From Flavobacterium zhairuonense (lineage in GTDB: Bacteria; Bacteroidota; Bacteroidia; Flavobacteriales; Flavobacteriaceae): DNA of 64,000 nucleotides. Below, piece by piece: positions 19,748 to 27,561 of the stretch. How positions within the stretch are numbered: position 1 is the stretch's first letter; every line of letters starts with the position of its first letter. Both the position numbers and the translations under genes were made by a program. A model generated the notes under the pieces. That model worked only from the letters and a program-made list of their open reading frames with translations. It was not told where the DNA came from and did no database searches. The stretch spans positions 1-64,000 of the forward strand of contig NZ_SJSY01000069.1 of NCBI RefSeq assembly GCF_004352915.1, written 5' to 3'.

Positions 19748-20743
19748 TTGCGTAAATTTAATTGCGCATCATACACAAAATTGGAAAATGAATGGATTGC
19801 TATAAAATGCGATGATTCACTTTTAAAATTGATTAAAACCAAATTGAAAAAATATTCGTACATCATAATTGACAATGACGCTGAGAGTGTTTTGAAAACC
19901 AGAATTGTTGCAGAGGGTTTTTCAGAATTAACTTTTATAGCCTCTGCTACGAATTATCAGCTCGGGCTGAATTTGGTTTTAGAACACAAACCGTATTTTG
20001 TTTTCTTAGAAATTGATTCTGAGAATGCGCAGAGTAATTTGTCTTTGGCTTTTATTGGGGAATTGTATCGTTATTTATCGGTGATTCCGAAAATCATTAT
20101 TACAACTTCTAAAAAAGATTTTGCTTTTGACGCAATTCAATACGGCGTTTTTGATTATATTATCAAACCTTTGACTCATGTCGATGTTGTAAAAACACTT
20201 TTGAAACTTGAAAAATCGTTTTTAGGGGCAAAAGAGCAAAAAACTATCGAAATTGAGCCACATGCCGAGATTGTGAAAGAAAGTGCCACAACTGTCGAAA
20301 TAATGCCTTTAAATGAAGGAGAGAGTCAAATTGCCGAAAAAGAAGAAGCTTCGATAGTTGTCAAAGAATGGCAAGTGCCACAAATTATCGAAAAGCCATT
20401 AATACTTTGTATAAAATCGTATGGAGATTATCGTTATATGAATGCTGCAGATATTTGTTACTTCCAGGCCGATAATAATTCGACAGATATTTATTTAAGT
20501 TCAGGCGAAATGGTGACAGCTTTCAAAACCTTAAAGCATTTTGAAAGTATTTTAGTACATCCGTTTGTGCGGATTCACAACAGTTACATCATCAACCAAA
20601 ATTACATTTCTCGTATTCATAACGGAAACTCAGTTTGTTACATTAAAAACTCTCCTAAAAAGATTCCTTTTTCTAAAACTTACAAAGGAAATGTTGATCT
20701 AATAATTGCCAATTTTACTGCAGGAAATTATATAGAGGTCTAA
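19748..20743 (+). CDS. LytTR-type response regulator with atypical receiver
   Basis: Up to 331 residues. The N-terminal half is a CheY-like receiver: YIIIDND acidic pocket, ITTSKKD and the YIIKPL Lys. The site where the phospho-acceptor Asp is expected reads VFLEID, with Glu at about residue 88. A Lys/Glu-rich linker (~175-215) leads to a C-terminal LytTR DNA-binding domain (LCIKSYGDYRYM, FVRIHNSYIINQNYI, IPFSKTYKGNV). No in-frame ATG exists near the 5' end. TTG 19748, TTG 19781 or a later TTG next to KKYSYI are the choices. It probably works as a transcription factor that does not need phosphorylation by a kinase; no kinase of the LytS type is adjacent. Confidence 0.82.
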   Translation: MRKFNCASYTKLENEWIAIKCDDSLLKLIKTKLKKYSYIIIDNDAESVLKTRIVAEGFSELTFIASATNYQLGLNLVLEHKPYFVFLEIDSENAQSNLSLAFIGELYRYLSVIPKIIITTSKKDFAFDAIQYGVFDYIIKPLTHVDVVKTLLKLEKSFLGAKEQKTIEIEPHAEIVKESATTVEIMPLNEGESQIAEKEEASIVVKEWQVPQIIEKPLILCIKSYGDYRYMNAADICYFQADNNSTDIYLSSGEMVTAFKTLKHFESILVHPFVRIHNSYIINQNYISRIHNGNSVCYIKNSPKKIPFSKTYKGNVDLIIANFTAGNYIEV

Positions 20744-20921
20744 ATATTAGATATTTACACGAATTTGACGCCCAGTGACTATCATTTGGGCATGATCTAC
20801 CATAAACTCGATTTTTCATGTAAATTTTTTTTGTCAATGGGTATAATTTTACATCATCGATTCGCAGAGAGCGGTCAGCCCCAAAGACAAAAAAAATCAA
20901 AAACATTTAAAACCTCAGGTC

Positions 20922-21152
20922 ATGAAAAAAACAGCTTTAACATTCGGATTATTTTCTTTAGTAGTAGTTGCAACTTCTTTTGCAGCTCCAATAACAAATT
21001 CTGCTGAGCAAGATACTATCATTGGGAATCAGTCAACTGGACGTGATAGAAAAGTCGACTTTCATACTACAACTAATGATTTAAAAAACAACCAATCTGA
21101 AGGATTTCGTCAAGACAGACAATCTCTAGGAAACACTATAAAACTTGACTAA
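20922..21152 (+). CDS. Small secreted protein of unknown function
   Basis: 76 residues with a clear signal peptide (MKKTALTFGLFSLVVVATSF, cleavage after AA). This leaves a mature peptide of about 54 residues, polar and rich in Asn, Asp, Gln and Arg (STGRDRKVDF, KNNQSEGFRQDRQ). No Cys, no repeats, no recognised domain. It lies between the LytTR regulator and a TPR histidine kinase and has its own terminator. Periplasmic or exported. Whether it is a ligand or regulator of the neighbouring kinase is only a guess from position. Confidence 0.7.
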   Translation: MKKTALTFGLFSLVVVATSFAAPITNSAEQDTIIGNQSTGRDRKVDFHTTTNDLKNNQSEGFRQDRQSLGNTIKLD

Positions 21153-21171
21153 AAACCAAGTTTAATTATAC

Positions 21172-21207
21172 AAAAAAAGGCTGCCAAATGAGGACAGCCT
21201 TTTTTTG
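21172..21207 (+). terminator. Terminator of small secreted protein gene
   Basis: aggctg (21178-21183) pairs with cagcct (21195-21200), extended by the flanking A and T tracts. An ATG at 21188 lies inside this hairpin and is not a credible start for the next gene. Confidence 0.85.
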
Positions 21208-21222
21208 TGTCTGTAGTTTTAT

Positions 21223-21230
21223 TATTTTTG
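21223..21230 (+). promoter_or_regulatory. -7 box deciding the TPR kinase start
   Basis: TATTTTTG matches TAnnTTTG, with a TTG 15 bp upstream (21205-21207). Transcription would begin near 21237, downstream of the ATG at 21188, and leaves TTG 21251 as the first usable start. Confidence 0.55.
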
Positions 21231-21250
21231 GTAAAATTCAAAAACAGACA

Positions 21251-23308
21251 TTGAAAAAAACTTCACAAATAGTATTGTTTTTATTACTCATCTTGTTGGG
21301 ATGCAACAAGAAAACAAGCCTAGACAAAGCAACTGTTTCGGCAGAAGACAGTCTGAAAACTTATTTGTCTTTAGCAAATGACATCAATTTGCCTTATGAA
21401 TTGAAACAGAAATATGCGAAAAAAGCCTTTTCTGTTATAATCGATGAGAATAACGATTCTATAAATAGAGCGAACTTGTTTAAGGTTGCCAATAGATATT
21501 ACAATATGAAAGATCTAGAATCATATCGTGATATTTCAAAATTGATTTTAGCACGTTCAATTAGTGCAAAAGACTCTGTAAGTATTGGAAAAGCTTATAC
21601 TTATTTGGGAGATTTTTATGGTACGCAAAGTATTCCTGATAGCGCATTCCTGAATTTTTTTAAAGCTCAAAAAATTTATCTGAGGATTAATGATCAATAC
21701 AATTTGGCGCAGACTTATTTAAGCAAGGCTAGTCTTCAGTACAATGAAGGAGATTTTTTTGAAAGCGAAATTGGAGTTTTTAAAGCCTTGAGTCTTTTAA
21801 AAAAACAAAAAAATGTAAATGATCTCCTTTATGATTGTTACAATCTTTTGGGAATCTTATATAACGATCGGGAAGAATATGACAAATCTCTGGAATTTCA
21901 TAAAAAGGCGATAGCAGTTTTAAAGGATAAAACAATTCCTTCAGAATTGCAATTAGAAGCAACTTCATTGAATAATATTGGTTTTGTTTATATCAATTTG
22001 AATGATTATGAGCAAGCAAAAGAATATTTTCAAAAAGGGTTAAATCAGAAAAATCTATTTCAGGAAAAAAATGTTTTGTATGCAATGTTGTTAGACAATC
22101 TTGCTTATTCTAAATTTAAGTTAAGAGATTTTACCGGACTTCCGGATCAGTTTGAAAGATCTTTGAAAATTAGAGATAGTTCAGGATTGAAATCGGCGGC
22201 GGTGTTAAGCAGAATTCATCTGTCTGAGTTTTATGCTTTTAAAAAAGATACTTTTAAGGCGATTCAGTTTTCAAAACAGTCGTTGGTTTTAGCTCGTAGT
22301 TTAGGTATTGGAAAAAATACTTTGGAAGCACTTAAGCAAATTGCTATTGTCGATCCCAAAAATGCATCTGTTTATTCTAAGGAATATTTTAATTTGAATG
22401 AAAAGATGCTCAAATCTGAGCGAAAAATGGGAGAGAAATTTTCTAGAATCGAATATGAAACCAATGAAATAAAAAATCAAAATTCGAATCTTCAAGAAAA
22501 AAACAGGACGCTGATTTATGTTTTTAGTATTTGTACTTTGGTTGGTTTGTTTTTTTATGTTTATAAGACACAACAGGCAAAAAACAGAGAATTGCTTTTT
22601 AAACAGCAGCAACAAATTGCAAACGAAGACATTTACAACTTGATGATTTCGCAGCAAAATGAAATTGAATCAACCCGAATAAGGGAAAAGAAAAAGGTTG
22701 CGCAAGAATTGCACGACGGCGTTTTGGGCCGAATGTTTGGAGTGCGAATTAGTTTGGACAGTCTTGATAAAGTCGATGAAGCGCAAGCTGCAGCAAAAAG
22801 AAAAAAATATTTGACAGAGCTTAAACATATTGAAGAAGACATACGTGAAATTTCGCATGACTTAAATAGAGAAAAGTCGGAATTAATTAATAATTTTGTT
22901 GCAATCCTGATGAAACTATTTGAAAATCAGAGAAACACATATGATTCAAAATTAATTACGACATTTGATTCTCATATAAAATGGGATCTTGTTAGTAATG
23001 CGGTCAAGATTAATTTGTACAGAATTATACAAGAGGCACTTCAAAATTGCAATAAATATGCTGATGCCGAAAAGATTATAGTTGAGTTTAAAAGTGAAAT
23101 AAATCATTTAGTTCTCTCTATTGCAGATGATGGAAAAGGTTTTAATACAAAAAAAACCAAAAATGGAATCGGATTGCATAATATTCAATATAGAGCAGCA
23201 GAATGTAAGGGTATAGTTACTATAAAATCTGCTAAAGGAGAAGGAACACTTCTCGTTGTTAAAGTCCCAATCGATCAAAAAATTAACCTGCATAATAATG
23301 ACATTTGA
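21251..23308 (+). CDS. TPR-repeat sensor histidine kinase with lipobox
   Basis: About 685 residues from TTG 21251. The N-terminus is a lipoprotein-type signal (SQIVLFLLLILLGC, Cys near residue 17). Tetratricopeptide-like helical repeats follow over about 40-380 (AKAYTYLGDFYG-type and LNNIGFVYINLNDYEQA), then a coiled coil, then one TM helix near 420-440 (LIYVFSICTLVGLFFYVY). The cytoplasmic part is a HisKA_3 dimerisation domain with phospho-acceptor H488 (QELHDGVLGRMF), then a HATPase with N-box LYRIIQEALQNCNKYA, DDGKGF and GIGLHNI. Its 3' end overlaps the response regulator by 11 bp. Role: periplasmic sensing coupled to the RR; signal unknown. Confidence 0.85.
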   Translation: MKKTSQIVLFLLLILLGCNKKTSLDKATVSAEDSLKTYLSLANDINLPYELKQKYAKKAFSVIIDENNDSINRANLFKVANRYYNMKDLESYRDISKLILARSISAKDSVSIGKAYTYLGDFYGTQSIPDSAFLNFFKAQKIYLRINDQYNLAQTYLSKASLQYNEGDFFESEIGVFKALSLLKKQKNVNDLLYDCYNLLGILYNDREEYDKSLEFHKKAIAVLKDKTIPSELQLEATSLNNIGFVYINLNDYEQAKEYFQKGLNQKNLFQEKNVLYAMLLDNLAYSKFKLRDFTGLPDQFERSLKIRDSSGLKSAAVLSRIHLSEFYAFKKDTFKAIQFSKQSLVLARSLGIGKNTLEALKQIAIVDPKNASVYSKEYFNLNEKMLKSERKMGEKFSRIEYETNEIKNQNSNLQEKNRTLIYVFSICTLVGLFFYVYKTQQAKNRELLFKQQQQIANEDIYNLMISQQNEIESTRIREKKKVAQELHDGVLGRMFGVRISLDSLDKVDEAQAAAKRKKYLTELKHIEEDIREISHDLNREKSELINNFVAILMKLFENQRNTYDSKLITTFDSHIKWDLVSNAVKINLYRIIQEALQNCNKYADAEKIIVEFKSEINHLVLSIADDGKGFNTKKTKNGIGLHNIQYRAAECKGIVTIKSAKGEGTLLVVKVPIDQKINLHNNDI

Positions 23309-23996
23309 TTTAACTGCTCCGATTTCGCACTTAATCACGCGAAATATTTTAATTGTCGACGATCATCCCTTTATCATTGAGGGATATAAAAATGCTATTA
23401 CACGTTATAACCCGAAAGAATATGACTTTCATATTGCTCAGGCTTATGACTGTAGATCGGCTTATGATTTGCTTGAACGTGAAGCAACTCCAAATTTTGA
23501 TATTGCTTTTTTAGATATCAGCATGCCAGCCTACGAAGAGAAAGAGCTTTATTCAGGAGAAGATTTGGCAATAATGATTTTAAAAAAGATGCCGCATTGC
23601 AAAATAATTTTGCTTACAATGTACACCGAGCTTCTGAAAATCAAGACGATTATCAGGACAATCAATCCAAACGGACTTATTATTAAAAATGATTTGACTT
23701 TTGATGAGCTTCTTTTTGCTTTTGATAAAGTAATGAAGAATGAAAAATATTATAGTCAGTCAGTAGTTAAGATGCTGAATCAGTCGCCTCATAATTCAAT
23801 TGAAATTGATGAGTTTGATAAGCAGATTTTATTTCATTTGTCAAAAGGAACGCGAACAGAAGAAATGTCGCATTATATACCAATTTCTTTTGCAGCAATT
23901 GAAAAACGAAAACTCAATTTGAAAGAGTTGCTTAAAATAAGAAGCGGATCTGATGAAGAACTTGTTAGAGAAGCTAAAAGCAAAGGGCTTTTTTAA
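23298..23996 (+). CDS. Response regulator of TPR kinase
   Basis: 232 residues from ATG 23298, which overlaps the kinase stop by 11 bp and so suggests translational coupling. The CheY-like receiver has the acidic pair in ILIVDDH, phospho-acceptor D73 (IAFLDISMP), LTMYTE and the Lys in LIIKND. The C-terminal domain (about 170-232) sits where NarL-type regulators carry a LuxR HTH (FDKQILFHLSKGTRTEEMSHYI, FAAIEKRKLNLKELL), but it is clearly diverged from the family consensus. Expected to act as a transcription factor phosphorylated by the upstream kinase. Confidence 0.85.
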   Translation: MTFDLTAPISHLITRNILIVDDHPFIIEGYKNAITRYNPKEYDFHIAQAYDCRSAYDLLEREATPNFDIAFLDISMPAYEEKELYSGEDLAIMILKKMPHCKIILLTMYTELLKIKTIIRTINPNGLIIKNDLTFDELLFAFDKVMKNEKYYSQSVVKMLNQSPHNSIEIDEFDKQILFHLSKGTRTEEMSHYIPISFAAIEKRKLNLKELLKIRSGSDEELVREAKSKGLF

Positions 23997-24011
23997 ATAT
24001 AAATCTCAAAT

Positions 24012-24064
24012 AAAAAATTCCAAATTCCAACTGTTAGTTCAGTTATTGGAATTTGGAATTTTTT
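24012..24064. terminator. Bidirectional terminator, 19-bp perfect stem
   Basis: The arm at 24012-24030 (core attccaaattccaa) pairs perfectly with 24046-24064. It lies between the convergent response regulator and thiL genes, with T runs in both orientations. Same repeat family as 17183-17230. Confidence 0.9.
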
Positions 24065-24082
24065 TATTGAGATTTTGAAAAA

Positions 24083-25129
24083 TTATTCGCTTAAAGCGTC
24101 CCATCCGCGTGCTTTTAAGGCAATTTTTGTGTTAGCACGGGTTACAAGATGAATTCCTTCGTTTTCTTCGGTCATATGTCCGATAACAGAGAAATTCGGG
24201 TTTCCTTTTATTTTGTCAAAGTCGTTAATGTCAATTGTAAACAAAAGTTCATAATCTTCTCCGCCATTAATAGCAACTGTCGTACTATCAATGTTGAATT
24301 CTTCGCAAGTCGAAATAAACTGAGGATCCAAAGGCAGTTTGTCTTCGTATAAATTACAGCCCACTTTAGATTGTTTGCAGATATGAATAATTTCAGATGA
24401 TAATCCGTCAGAAATATCAATCATTGAAGTTGGCTTTATCTCAAGCGCATGCAAAAGTGTGCGAACATCTGTGCGTGCCTCAGGTTTCAATTGTCTTTCG
24501 ACCAAATAAGTATAAGGATCTAAATCAGGTTGGCTGTTTGGATTTACCTGGAAAACCTGTTTTTCGCGTTCTAAAACCTGCAATCCCATATATGCCGCGC
24601 CAATGTCTCCGGTTACAACTAATAAATCAGTTTGTTTGGCTCCATTTCTGTAGGCAATTTCATTTTCATCGGCTTCGCCAATTGCAGTAATACTGATAAT
24701 TAATCCTTTTTGAGATGAGGTTGTATCACCGCCAACAACATCAACTTTGTATTCGTTTGCGGCGCGTGTAATTCCTTCGAATAATTCTTCTAATGCTTCT
24801 AACGGAAAACGATTCGAAACAGCAACAGAAACTGTAATTTGTGTTGGTTTCGCATTCATAGCGCAAATATCAGAAAGATTTACAACCACTGATTTATAGC
24901 CTAAATGCTTTAAAGGCATGTAAGCCAAATCAAAATGTACGCCTTCGATCAATAAATCTGTAGAAACAACTGTTTTTTTGTCCTTAAAATCTAAAACTGC
25001 TGCATCGTCACCAATACTTTTTAAAGTCGATTCTTGAGTAACATCAAAATTTCGCGTTAAATGGTCAATTAGTCCAAATTCACCTAATTGAGCTATACTG
25101 GTACGTTGTGGATTTTTATCTTCAATCAT
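24083..25129 (-). CDS. thiL: Thiamine-monophosphate kinase
   Basis: 348 residues from ATG 25129 (MIEDKNPQRTSIAQLGEFGL); an in-frame upstream start at 25159 is less likely because it overlaps the promoter-like region. ThiL phosphorylates thiamine phosphate to thiamine pyrophosphate, the active cofactor. Family features are SIGDDAAVL, STDLLIEGVHFDL, VNLSDICAMNAKPTQ, DVVGGDTTSS, SMIDISDGLSSEI and NGGEDYELLFT, which hold the ATP/Mg aspartates of the AIR synthase-like fold. It stands alone, without other thi genes nearby. Confidence 0.96.
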   Translation of the reverse strand: MIEDKNPQRTSIAQLGEFGLIDHLTRNFDVTQESTLKSIGDDAAVLDFKDKKTVVSTDLLIEGVHFDLAYMPLKHLGYKSVVVNLSDICAMNAKPTQITVSVAVSNRFPLEALEELFEGITRAANEYKVDVVGGDTTSSQKGLIISITAIGEADENEIAYRNGAKQTDLLVVTGDIGAAYMGLQVLEREKQVFQVNPNSQPDLDPYTYLVERQLKPEARTDVRTLLHALEIKPTSMIDISDGLSSEIIHICKQSKVGCNLYEDKLPLDPQFISTCEEFNIDSTTVAINGGEDYELLFTIDINDFDKIKGNPNFSVIGHMTEENEGIHLVTRANTKIALKARGWDALSE

Positions 25130-25156
25130 TTTTTTAAGTTCCAAAGTTTTAAGCTG

Positions 25157-25164
25157 CAAAGGTA
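25157..25164 (-). promoter_or_regulatory. Putative thiL -7 box
   Basis: On the minus strand this reads TACCTTTG (TAnnTTTG), 27 bp upstream of the chosen ATG. It lies within a stretch rich in CTTTG on that strand. Confidence 0.45.
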
Positions 25165-25217
25165 CAAAGGTTTTTATTTATAAAAGTACAAAGTTTTTGA
25201 GGTGCAAAGGTTTTATC

Positions 25218-25245
25218 TGTAGAGACGCATTTTAATGCGTCTACG
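25218..25245. repeat. Interspersed palindromic repeat, copy 1
   Basis: A 28-nt near-palindrome (gtagagacgcat, ttta, atgcgtctac). An identical 28-nt copy occurs at 46850-46877 and an inverted variant at 25293-25316. No gene overlaps it. Confidence 0.8.
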
Positions 25246-25292
25246 TAAAGAAGGGTATGTGTATTGTTTAAAAAAATGGGGTTATGTTGTAT

Positions 25293-25316
25293 GAGACGCA
25301 TTGAAATGCGTCTCTA
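25293..25316. repeat. Interspersed palindromic repeat, copy 2 (inverted)
   Basis: gagacgcatt-gaa-atgcgtctc followed by tac, the reverse-complement variant of copy 1, which lies 47 bp upstream. Together they form a larger inverted repeat across 25218-25316. Confidence 0.75.
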
Positions 25317-25317
25317 C

Positions 25318-25356
25318 AGCAGGAAAAAAATATTTTAAAATTATTTTTTTCCTGCT
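25318..25356. terminator. AT-rich inverted repeat, possible terminator
   Basis: agcaggaaaaaaata (25318-25332) pairs with the arm ending tttttttcctgct (25356). The loop is AT-rich. It directly follows the palindromic repeat and precedes the DinB gene promoter; direction is unclear. Confidence 0.45.
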
Positions 25357-25382
25357 GACAAACTGTTGTCACCGGCCCATTT

Positions 25383-25390
25383 TACTTTTG
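25383..25390 (+). promoter_or_regulatory. Putative DinB gene -7 box
   Basis: TACTTTTG matches TAnnTTTG, 28 bp upstream of the ATG at 25419. The nearest TTG lies only 14 bp upstream, shorter than usual. Confidence 0.45.
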
Positions 25391-25418
25391 AAGTATAAAT
25401 TTTTAAAACTTTAAAATC

Positions 25419-25901
25419 ATGAAAACATTAGAAGCACAAGTAATCACTTCAGAAGATTTATTGAAACACTGGCAAGGGCATCGCGCATTAACACGTCGTT
25501 TGATTGAGCTTTTCCCAGAGAAAGATTTTTTCGAGTTTTCAATTGGTGGCATGCGCCCTTTTTCAAAACTAGTTGATGAGCTTTTGGCAATAGCAGTTCC
25601 TGCTTTAAAAGGAATTGTAAACAGAACAAGCGAGCCTTACAATGAAGAAAGTGGAGAAAAATTGATTTTTAAAGCGCAATATCTTGAAAAATGGGATGAA
25701 GCAACTGAGGAAATCAATAAATATTGGGAACAATTATCAATTGAAGATTTTAGCGAAAACTTTAATCTTTTTGGGCAATATGAATTTCCAATCATTCAGA
25801 ATATTTTATATTTTATTGATAATGAAGTGCATCACCGTGGTCAAGCTTATGTATATTTAAGAGCTTTAAATATTGAGCCTCCATTTTTCTGGGAAAGATA
25901 A
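25419..25901 (+). CDS. DinB-fold (four-helix bundle) protein
   Basis: 160 residues of the DinB/YfiT superfamily, metal-binding four-helix bundles often acting as thiol-dependent enzymes or resistance proteins. The C-terminal metal motif VHHRGQAYVYL (H138, H139) is intact. The His expected in the second helix region (usually ...HI) is not seen: that stretch reads PFSKLVDELLA. The protein may therefore bind metal differently or not at all. A second DinB-fold gene follows after 45 bp on the same strand, suggesting an operon. Cytoplasmic; substrate unknown. Confidence 0.85.
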   Translation: MKTLEAQVITSEDLLKHWQGHRALTRRLIELFPEKDFFEFSIGGMRPFSKLVDELLAIAVPALKGIVNRTSEPYNEESGEKLIFKAQYLEKWDEATEEINKYWEQLSIEDFSENFNLFGQYEFPIIQNILYFIDNEVHHRGQAYVYLRALNIEPPFFWER

Positions 25902-25946
25902 TTAGCAATTCGTTGTAACTTTATTCAAAATCTAAAATTAACGGCT

Positions 25947-26447
25947 ATGAGTTTAAAAAAAATAATGTCAAATTATGCAGACTATAATTTATGGGTAAAT
26001 CAGCAATTCATAAATTGGCTTTCGCCGAAATCCGATGAACTGCTTTATGCCGAAGTGGCTTCAAGTTTTCCAACTATTATTAAAACGCTGGATCATATTT
26101 GGTCAACAGAAGAATATTGGTTTTCTGTAATTTCCGAAACTGATATGGCACAGAAGAAGGAGGAAAATGAACTGTCGAAAGAAGAAATTTTTTCCGGTTT
26201 ACTGAATTCATCTGCAAAATTGAAGCATTTTATCAATTCATTGTCAGAAGAAGATTTGAGTAGAGAAATTAAAATCAGTAATCCGTGGTTTGAATGTGAA
26301 TTGCCAATCGCAGATTATTTGCTTCAGGTTATCAATCACGGTACTTATCATCGTGGGCAAATTGTAACGATCGGCAGAAATGTAGGCATTACAGATGCGT
26401 CAAACACCGATTATAATTTTTACAATGTTGTAAAAAATCAGAAATAA
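25947..26447 (+). CDS. DinB-fold metal-binding protein
   Basis: 166 residues, DinB superfamily. It has the full three-His arrangement: H50 (KTLDHIWSTE), H131 and H135 (INHGTYHRGQ). The N-terminus (YADYNLWVNQQFI) is the usual first helix of the family. Overall a standard member, unlike its upstream neighbour, which lacks the first His. Likely cotranscribed with it and ended by the terminator at 26451-26493. Substrate unknown. Confidence 0.88.
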   Translation: MSLKKIMSNYADYNLWVNQQFINWLSPKSDELLYAEVASSFPTIIKTLDHIWSTEEYWFSVISETDMAQKKEENELSKEEIFSGLLNSSAKLKHFINSLSEEDLSREIKISNPWFECELPIADYLLQVINHGTYHRGQIVTIGRNVGITDASNTDYNFYNVVKNQK

Positions 26448-26450
26448 AAC

Positions 26451-26493
26451 AAAAAAACTCCTAATGCAACTTAGTTTCTTTAGGAGTTTTTTT
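26451..26493. terminator. Bidirectional terminator
   Basis: A perfect 14-bp stem, aaaaaaactcctaa (26451-26464) with ttaggagttttttt (26480-26493), between convergent genes. Confidence 0.9.
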
Positions 26494-26494
26494 G

Positions 26495-27451
26495 CTATAA
26501 AAGCCTTTGTTTGTTGATTTCTAATAATTCTAAAGTCCTAATTTTTAGTCTTTCAGGCTCTAGAATTGTAGCGTAATCGCCAAACATCAAAAACCAGCGA
26601 GGAAAACCTTCTTCGATGCTTCTAGACATAAAAGTCATTTCAATTTGATTGCCTATTTCTTTTTCTGAAACGAAGCCATGATATTTGCGTTCTGTTGCTA
26701 AATATCTTGCAATTTTTTTATCGACTAAGATTCTCACTTTTGTTGTTGGACAATTTTCTGTTTTGGTCAAATAAGTTTCCAAAGCATCATGTTCAATCGT
26801 AAAGTCAAGTTCTGTCTTTTTAATTTCCTGAATGCGGTCGGTTCTAAATTGACGATAATCTTGTCGTAAATGACAATATCCGAGAAAATACCAATTATTA
26901 TTATCGTGAAATACACCAACGGGTTCTAAGTTACGCTGTGTAGTTTCGTCTTTTTCAAAGGTTTTATACGTAAGGAGAATTTGTTTTTTCTCAGCAATAC
27001 CTTCAAAAAGAACTGCTAAAGTATTTGGCGAGCTGTCATTGAACATAGGTTCGGCAGTTTGCATCACGACTCTCGATTCAATATTCGAAAGATAATCTTT
27101 ATCCGTACTTCTTAAAACCGCTTTTAACTTGTACATCGCTGAAGCATGATGGCTTCCAAGAGATGGATCAGTAAACTTTTGCATTAATTTTTCCGCAGCG
27201 ATAAAACTGCTGACTTCCTCACGCGTAAACATTACGGGAGGCAATCTATAGCCGTCCATCAAAGCATAACCAACTCCAGCTTCGCTGTAAATCGGAACCC
27301 CCGAAGCCTCAAGAGTTCGAATATCTCTGTAAATTGTTCGCAGACTGCAATCAAAACGATCAGCCAATTCTTGTGCTTTTACAATTTTTTTAGATTGTAA
27401 TTGAATTAGAATGGCAACAATTCGGTCAAATCGTTTTGGAGTTTCGTCCAT
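26495..27451 (-). CDS. HTH/WYL-domain transcriptional regulator (YafY type)
   Basis: 318 residues. The N-terminal helix-turn-helix (about 8-60; AQELADRFDCSLRTIYRDIRTLEASG) is the DeoR-like fold seen in YafY regulators. It is followed by a WYL sensor domain around 140-220 (EPVGVFHDNNNWYFLGYCHLRQDYRQFRTDRI) and a C-terminal extension. WYL proteins sense small ligands or nucleic acids and usually act as repressors or activators of neighbouring stress genes. Convergent with the two DinB genes. Confidence 0.9.
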   Translation of the reverse strand: MDETPKRFDRIVAILIQLQSKKIVKAQELADRFDCSLRTIYRDIRTLEASGVPIYSEAGVGYALMDGYRLPPVMFTREEVSSFIAAEKLMQKFTDPSLGSHHASAMYKLKAVLRSTDKDYLSNIESRVVMQTAEPMFNDSSPNTLAVLFEGIAEKKQILLTYKTFEKDETTQRNLEPVGVFHDNNNWYFLGYCHLRQDYRQFRTDRIQEIKKTELDFTIEHDALETYLTKTENCPTTKVRILVDKKIARYLATERKYHGFVSEKEIGNQIEMTFMSRSIEEGFPRWFLMFGDYATILEPERLKIRTLELLEINKQRLL

Positions 27452-27513
27452 TTTTTTTGGTTCAAAGGTTCAGAGATTCAAAGTTACAAAGGTTAAAGGT
27501 TTTAAGAAATAAA

Positions 27514-27540
27514 AAAGCTGTCCCAAATTAGAACAGCTTT
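27514..27540 (-). terminator. Terminator of outer-membrane barrel gene
   Basis: aaagctgt (27514-27521) pairs with acagcttt (27533-27540). In minus-strand reading it is followed by a T run. Confidence 0.75.
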
Positions 27541-27561
27541 GTATTTAAATTCTCAAATGAA

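Noticed and set aside
20770-20791. Hairpin gccca...tgggc before the small secreted protein gene as a riboswitch
   Set aside because: Only a 5-bp stem, no conserved riboswitch layout and no metabolite gene downstream.
21188-21250. ATG 21188 as start of the TPR kinase
   Set aside because: It is inside a terminator hairpin and upstream of the likely transcription start.
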